Assembly: GCA_900548485.1 (NCBI GenBank)
Contig: URKL01000051.1
Coordinates: 1 to 9,661, forward strand
Direction: 5' to 3'
Length of the DNA: 9,661 bases
Origin: an uncultured Succinatimonas sp.
GTDB lineage: Bacteria > Pseudomonadota > Gammaproteobacteria > Enterobacterales > Succinivibrionaceae
Shown here: positions 6,249 to 9,661 of the stretch, piece by piece
How positions within the stretch are numbered: the first letter of the stretch is position 1
How the letters are laid out: every line of letters starts with the position of its first letter
Notes under the pieces: generated by a model
The model's database searches: none
The model's input: the letters and a program-made list of their open reading frames with translations, nothing else
Told to the model about the DNA's origin: nothing
Program-made: the position numbers and the translations under genes

Positions 6249-7269
6249 AAAATTTACAAAAAGTTCGCTTGCGTTACCTTTGATAGCCTTAGCGATCTTA
6301 CTGCTCTTCAATGCTGTTTTTGTTGAAGACTTCTTTAAGATTGAGATGATGGAAAACGGTAATCTTTATGGTCGTCCTATCGATATTCTCTATCGAGCAT
6401 CTTCTTTAATTATTTTAGCCTTGGGCATGACTTTTGTTATTGCTACTGGAGGTATTGATATTTCAGTAGGTGCGGTAGTAGCTATCTCTGCTGCTACATG
6501 TTGCACTCTCTTAGGTGGTGATATTTCTGGTGTGCCGCAACATCCTTTCTGGATGGCTATTTGCTGTTCTTTAATCATCGGTATTATTGCTGGTTGTTGG
6601 AATGGTTTGCTAGTTGCAGGCTTTAAGATTCAGGCAATGGTTGCTACCTTGATCTTAATGACAGCAGGTCGTGGTATTGCTCAGCTTATGACTGACGGTC
6701 AGATCATCACTGTTTATTACAAGCCCTTTGCATGGATTGGTGGCAATATTCCCGGTGTGCCTTTACCTACAGCTATGTTGATTGCTTTGGCCATGATTTG
6801 CTTAGTGATCATTTTAGATAAGAAGACTTCTATCGGTCTTATGATTCAATCTGTAGGTATCAATCAAACAGCCTCTCGTTATGCTGGTATTAAAGTTACA
6901 GCCGTATTATTTGCTGTATATATTTTCTCCGGTTTTTGTGCAGGAACTGCAGGATTAATTGAAGGCTCTTTAATTCGTGCAGCTGATGCTAATAACGCTG
7001 GTTTAAATATGGAAATGGACGCAATCTTGGCGGTAACTTTAGGTGGAACCCTCATGATTGGTGGTAAGTATTTTATTGGTGGAACCATTATTGGTGCTAT
7101 TACCATTCAGACTTTGACTACTACTATGTATGCTGTAGGCGTATCATCAGACCGCTTACCTGCAGTAAAAGCTGTGGTAATTTTACTTATCATTGTCTTC
7201 CAGTCTGAGAAGTTCAAGCAGATGTATCGCAACTATAAGTTAAAGTCTCAGGAGGTAAAAAATGCCTAA
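6232..7269 (+). CDS. ytfT: Galactofuranose-type ABC transporter permease YtfT
   Basis: This inner-membrane permease of 345 residues forms half of the transport pore. It starts at GTG 6232, six bases after AGGAG (6221-6225), inside the last codons of ytfR; the 17-base overlap implies translational coupling. The start matches the family layout: a short charged N-terminus, the first membrane helix at about 11-31, then GRPIDILYRAS, as in E. coli YtfT (GSPIDILNRA). The conserved LGMTFVIATGGIDISVGAV (about 63-82), LILMTAGRGIAQL, ADANNAGL and MDAILAV segments are present, with about nine to ten hydrophobic helices typical of the RbsC/AraH group. The second permease, yjfF, overlaps its 3' end by 8 bases. 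Confidence 0.92.
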   Translation: MDNVLKKFTKSSLALPLIALAILLLFNAVFVEDFFKIEMMENGNLYGRPIDILYRASSLIILALGMTFVIATGGIDISVGAVVAISAATCCTLLGGDISGVPQHPFWMAICCSLIIGIIAGCWNGLLVAGFKIQAMVATLILMTAGRGIAQLMTDGQIITVYYKPFAWIGGNIPGVPLPTAMLIALAMICLVIILDKKTSIGLMIQSVGINQTASRYAGIKVTAVLFAVYIFSGFCAGTAGLIEGSLIRAADANNAGLNMEMDAILAVTLGGTLMIGGKYFIGGTIIGAITIQTLTTTMYAVGVSSDRLPAVKAVVILLIIVFQSEKFKQMYRNYKLKSQEVKNA

Positions 7270-8296
7270 ATCTCTGAGCAATTTAATCGCTTCACAGAAC
7301 TTTCCGTTCTATGTGACCTTTGTATTGTTTGTCATTTTATTTGGTGCAGGTTCTTTAGCTTTTGAAGGTTTCTTTTCCTTGCAGGTGTTTTTAAACCTGT
7401 TTATAGATAATGCACCGCTTATCATTATTACCGTGGGTATTACTTTCACCATCATCTCTGGCTTTGGTGGTATCGACCTATCAGTAGGTGCTGTAGTTGC
7501 TTTAACTTGCATGTGCTTAGCATGGCTTATGCGTGACACTAATCTAAGCCCTTGGCTTTGTATGTTTATCGTTTTATGGATTGGTGTTGCTGTTGGTTTT
7601 ATAAATGGCTTTTTAATTACATATTTTAAATTACAGCCATTTATTGTTACCTTAGGTACCATGTTCCTTTGCCGTGGTTTGAGCGCAATTATCTCTCGTG
7701 ATAGTGTGCCTATTGATAATGCTTTTTATGGAGAATTAGCATTTTTCTCTGTAGAGATAGGTGATTGCTTCTTATCTTTAGGTGCAATTGTAGCTTTAGT
7801 CGTGGTTGTGATAGCTACCTTAGTTTTACGCTATACCTCATTTGGTCGTGGTGTTTATGCTATTGGTGGAAATGAACAATCAGCGCGATTGATGGGCCTT
7901 AAGGTAGATAGTATTCGTCTTAAAGTTTATATCATTTCAGGTTTTTGCGCTGCTTTAGGTGGTATTGCTTATTCTTTAATCATGCTCTCGGGTTATAACC
8001 AGCATGGTTTGGGTATGGAAATGGATGCTATCGCCTCTTCTGTTATCGGCGGCACTCAACTTATGGGTGGTGTAGGCTTTATCCCCGGTACTTTATTAGG
8101 TGTAATGATTCAGGGCACCATTTTAACCATGATTTCCTTCCAAGGTACTCTGTCGGCTTGGTGGACTAAGATTGTGGTAGGTATCCTCTTGTGTCTATTC
8201 ATCGTAATGCAAGCAATCGTTACCGCTCATAAGAATAAACTTATGAACTTAAAGGCTGAATCTTCAGCTCAAAATGAAGAAAAAGCTAAGAAATAG
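7262..8296 (+). CDS. yjfF: Galactofuranose-type ABC transporter permease YjfF
   Basis: This is the second permease (344 residues), which would pair with YtfT to form the translocation path. ATG 7262 follows AGGAGG at 7250-7255 and overlaps the end of ytfT by 8 bases. Family features seen are IDNAPLIIITVGITF, IDLSVGAV (71-78), the conserved FGRGVYAIGGNEQSARLMG, MEMDAIASSVIGGTQLMGG and GTLSAWWTKIVVGILL, all close to E. coli YjfF. One oddity is that the conserved SGGIDLSVG motif reads SGFGGIDLSVG, with an apparent extra Phe-Gly (residues 68-69) relative to YtfT in this operon and to E. coli YjfF. The reading frame is otherwise intact. It is the last gene before a strong terminator. Confidence 0.92.
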   Translation: MPKSLSNLIASQNFPFYVTFVLFVILFGAGSLAFEGFFSLQVFLNLFIDNAPLIIITVGITFTIISGFGGIDLSVGAVVALTCMCLAWLMRDTNLSPWLCMFIVLWIGVAVGFINGFLITYFKLQPFIVTLGTMFLCRGLSAIISRDSVPIDNAFYGELAFFSVEIGDCFLSLGAIVALVVVVIATLVLRYTSFGRGVYAIGGNEQSARLMGLKVDSIRLKVYIISGFCAALGGIAYSLIMLSGYNQHGLGMEMDAIASSVIGGTQLMGGVGFIPGTLLGVMIQGTILTMISFQGTLSAWWTKIVVGILLCLFIVMQAIVTAHKNKLMNLKAESSAQNEEKAKK

Positions 8297-8316
8297 AATT
8301 AAACAGTACTCTCTTT

Positions 8317-8348
8317 GAGGAAGCATTTTTTGCTTCCTCTTTTTTTTT
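8317..8348 (+). terminator. Intrinsic terminator of the ytfQRT-yjfF operon
   Basis: The perfect 9-bp stem GAGGAAGCA/TGCTTCCTC (8317-8325 with 8331-8339) has a TTTTT loop and is followed at once by nine T. It begins 20 bases after the yjfF stop codon. Confidence 0.95.
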
Positions 8349-8377
8349 ATTTATTTGAAAAAGTTATATTTTATGAT

Positions 8378-8534
8378 ACGCATAACATGTTAACTTGCTC
8401 AAATTTATATAAATTTGAAACAATATATTACAAATAATGATATGGAAATCATAATTTTTATTTTATAAAACATTTAATCTTGTTCATAACGCATACGTTC
8501 TATTATTTTTAAATCTTTATTCAAAAATATGCGT
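8378..8534. promoter_or_regulatory. Leader of the tctC-like gene with three ACGCATA motifs
   Basis: The heptamer ACGCATA occurs at 8378-8384 and 8489-8495 on the + strand and at 8528-8534 on the minus strand (read TATGCGT). Three copies of a GC-containing heptamer in such AT-rich DNA suggest binding sites for a regulator, unidentified here. The only promoter candidate I can offer is TTGTTC at 8480-8485 with TATTAT at 8501-8506; its spacing of 15 is short, so it is weak. The ribosome binding site AGGAG lies at 8569-8573. Confidence 0.3.
8399..8418. repeat. 20-bp perfect palindrome upstream of the tctC-like gene
   Basis: TCAAATTTATATAAATTTGA is its own reverse complement over all 20 bases. It could be a regulator site or a cruciform-prone element. 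It lies about 165 bases upstream of the start codon and 50 bases after the yjfF terminator. Confidence 0.6.
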
Positions 8535-8582
8535 AATTTTTCGTGAATAACGAATGAAAACAAATATCAGGAGAGCTTATAA

Positions 8583-9410
8583 ATGAAGAAATCTTTTGTT
8601 GCTGCCATGGCCTGTGCCGTTATGATGGCTGTAAGTGCCGGAAGTGCTAATGCTGCTGATAAATTCCCGACTCACGCATTGACTTTGATTTGTCCTTGGG
8701 GAGCTGGTGGCGGTTCTGATGCACAGTTACGCTATGTTGCCGGTTTAATGGAGAAGGAATTAGGCCAGCCAATAAAGGTTATAAATCAGACTGGTGGTGG
8801 CGGTGCTGTAGGTTGGTCTGCATTAGCTCGTGCAAAGCCTGATGGTTACACCTTAGGTCAGTTAACCGCTGAGCTTGCCATGGATCATTGGATTACTCCT
8901 GCAGTAAAGGTAAATTATAAAGATTTTGATCCTTTAGCTCTCTTAAATGAAGATCCTGCTACTGTTACTATTTCCGCAAGTGCTCCTTACAAGACCTATG
9001 AAGAATTTGTAGCTTATCTAAAGGCAAATCCAGGTAAGGTTCGTGGTGGTGCCACCTCAGTAGGCGGTATTTGGCATGTCGCTATGGGTCAGTGGCTTGA
9101 GTCTGTAGGACTCCCGGTTACCGCTATTACTTATATTCCTACCTCAGGATCAGCTGAGGCTTATAAGGAAATGGCCGCCGGTGGTATTGATGCTTGCTTC
9201 ACCTCTGTAGCAGAGTCAGCCACTATGTATAAAACCGGTAAAGCTATTGGTTTGGCAGTAATGTCTGATAAACGTGATGAAAAGTTCCCAGATATTCCGA
9301 CTATGGCTGAAAAGCCCGTAACTGCGGGTGCGCTTTGCGTCAAACACTTCTATCATATTTATTCGTTTTATTATTGGCACATCCGTTCTCCGCTTCCCCG
9401 CACAGGATAA
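8583..9410 (+). CDS. Tripartite tricarboxylate transporter (TctC/Bug) binding protein, 3' part replaced
   Basis: ATG 8583 follows AGGAG with nine bases between. The signal peptide covers about residues 1-24 (MKKSFVAAMACAV, cleavage after SANA). Hallmarks of the Bug/TctC family follow: ICPWGAGGGSDAQLR, a GGGGAVGW loop after VINQTG, KPDGYTLG, YKDFDPLALL, LKANPGKVRGG, AAGGIDACFTSVAES and the late RDEKFPDIPTMAEK. Family members of about 320 residues continue here with a WRG-type segment and a final helix pair. This frame instead runs from about residue 245 into PVTAGALCVKHFYHIY and stops at residue 275, with no family resemblance. The native gene therefore appears cut near base 9315, losing roughly 75-80 residues. 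An intact protein would capture a carboxylate or similar solute for a TctA/TctB permease; those genes are not visible. The truncated product is probably not functional. Confidence 0.8.
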   Translation: MKKSFVAAMACAVMMAVSAGSANAADKFPTHALTLICPWGAGGGSDAQLRYVAGLMEKELGQPIKVINQTGGGGAVGWSALARAKPDGYTLGQLTAELAMDHWITPAVKVNYKDFDPLALLNEDPATVTISASAPYKTYEEFVAYLKANPGKVRGGATSVGGIWHVAMGQWLESVGLPVTAITYIPTSGSAEAYKEMAAGGIDACFTSVAESATMYKTGKAIGLAVMSDKRDEKFPDIPTMAEKPVTAGALCVKHFYHIYSFYYWHIRSPLPRTG

Positions 9411-9416
9411 CAGCGG

Positions 9417-9456
9417 AAGCACGGCAGGCGGTTCCGCAGAACGCCAGACCGTGCTT
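9417..9456. other. Nested hairpin in the foreign tail
   Basis: The outer stem AAGCACGG/CCGTGCTT (9417-9424 with 9449-9456) is perfect. The inner stem pairs GGCG with CGCC (9427-9430 with 9442-9445) and TTC with GAA (9432-9434 with 9439-9441) around a CGCA loop. An alternative stem GCTTCC/GGAAGC (9392-9397 with 9415-9420) shares the left arm, so two mutually exclusive folds are possible. Confidence 0.5.
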
Positions 9457-9532
9457 AACCGTGTTATATACAAGGTAGGCACAACGCCTCACGGCGCAAG
9501 GAAGTCATATCGGAGGGAATTTTAGAAAAGTG

Positions 9533-9621
9533 CGGGCATTTCAGGGTGCAATCCTGACACAGTGTATATCAATGCCCGAAAAAGCGCGCACGCCCCGCAG
9601 TTTCCGCAGCACGTGTGCGCG
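9533..9621. other. Consecutive stem-loops in the foreign tail
   Basis: CGGGCATT/AATGCCCG (9533-9540 with 9571-9578) encloses a second stem TCAGG/CCTGA (9541-9545 with 9553-9557). Six bases on, CGCGCAC/GTGCGCG (9585-9591 with 9615-9621) follows. All arms are perfectly complementary. The arrangement suggests a structured RNA or a protein-binding DNA site such as a transfer or replication origin; nothing decides between these. Confidence 0.45.
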
Positions 9622-9661
9622 TCATGTCACTCGCATTTCTTGCAAAGGCGAACACTCGGAA

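Larger units (their letters stand above)
9315..9661. other. Foreign, G+C-richer segment (element edge or assembly chimera)
   Basis: From about 9315 to the end, hand counting gives 183 G+C in 347 bases (53%); 9181-9300 just before has 50 of 120 (42%). The change coincides with the loss of TctC family similarity. The segment is crowded with inverted repeats, starting at the boundary (CCCG 9315-9318 with CGGG 9325-9328). Two short forward frames are open: GTG 9328 to TAG 9525 (65 codons, beginning MRFASNTSIIF), and GTG 9530 to the window end (44 codons, after GGAGGG at 9512-9517). Neither resembles a family I know, and both overlap strong hairpins, so I do not call them genes. No transposase or integrase is visible. 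A mobile element from a higher-G+C gut bacterium, for example a Bacteroidales element, is a guess. Confidence 0.55.

Noticed and set aside
9216..9482. 88-codon minus-strand frame spanning the junction
   Set aside because: It runs antisense through the real TctC coding sequence and the composition boundary, with no recognisable domain or ribosome binding site.
9315..9661. Group II intron or insertion-sequence end
   Set aside because: I could not identify an intron domain V, a reverse transcriptase, a transposase or a target-site duplication; the hairpins alone do not establish either.
1..9661. CRISPR arrays, tRNA or rRNA genes
   Set aside because: No spaced direct-repeat array, cloverleaf or rRNA core sequence was seen in reading the window.

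Overview
The window is AT-rich bacterial DNA with purine-rich Shine-Dalgarno sites, short intergenic gaps and Enterobacteria-like gene families. A SrfA-family protein and a ytfQ-ytfR-ytfT-yjfF operon in the E. coli order point to a gammaproteobacterium. The base composition and gene repertoire would fit a gut or rumen relative such as Succinivibrionaceae. That placement is inference; no rRNA or other marker gene is present. Every gene lies on the + strand.

Region 1 (1-3245) is an envelope-associated operon ending at a strong terminator. It holds the C-terminal end of a von Willebrand factor A (vWA) protein cut by the window edge, a SrfA-family single-pass membrane protein with an acidic periplasmic linker and a four-cysteine C-terminal domain, and two coiled-coil lipoproteins. 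The four genes are a few bases apart, so they are probably co-transcribed. Together they look like parts of a poorly characterised assembly spanning cytoplasm, inner membrane and periplasm or outer membrane.

Region 2 (3246-8348) is a complete galactofuranose-type ABC transporter. Its 408-bp leader carries a plausible sigma70 promoter and three spaced LacI/GalR-type operator-like sites, one at the centre of a 36-bp near-perfect dyad. The binding protein ytfQ is separated from ytfR by a hairpin likely to act as attenuator or RNA stabiliser, which would favour YtfQ over the membrane parts. ytfR, ytfT and yjfF overlap, and a textbook intrinsic terminator follows yjfF. No sugar-catabolic gene lies beside the transporter.

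Region 3 (8349-9661) has an AT-rich leader with a 20-bp perfect palindrome and three copies of ACGCATA, then a tripartite tricarboxylate transporter (TctC/Bug) binding-protein gene. Its reading frame stops resembling the family at about residue 244 (near base 9315). From there to the window end the DNA is about 53% G+C by hand count and dense in nested inverted repeats. This is either the edge of a foreign element inserted in the gene or a chimeric assembly join.
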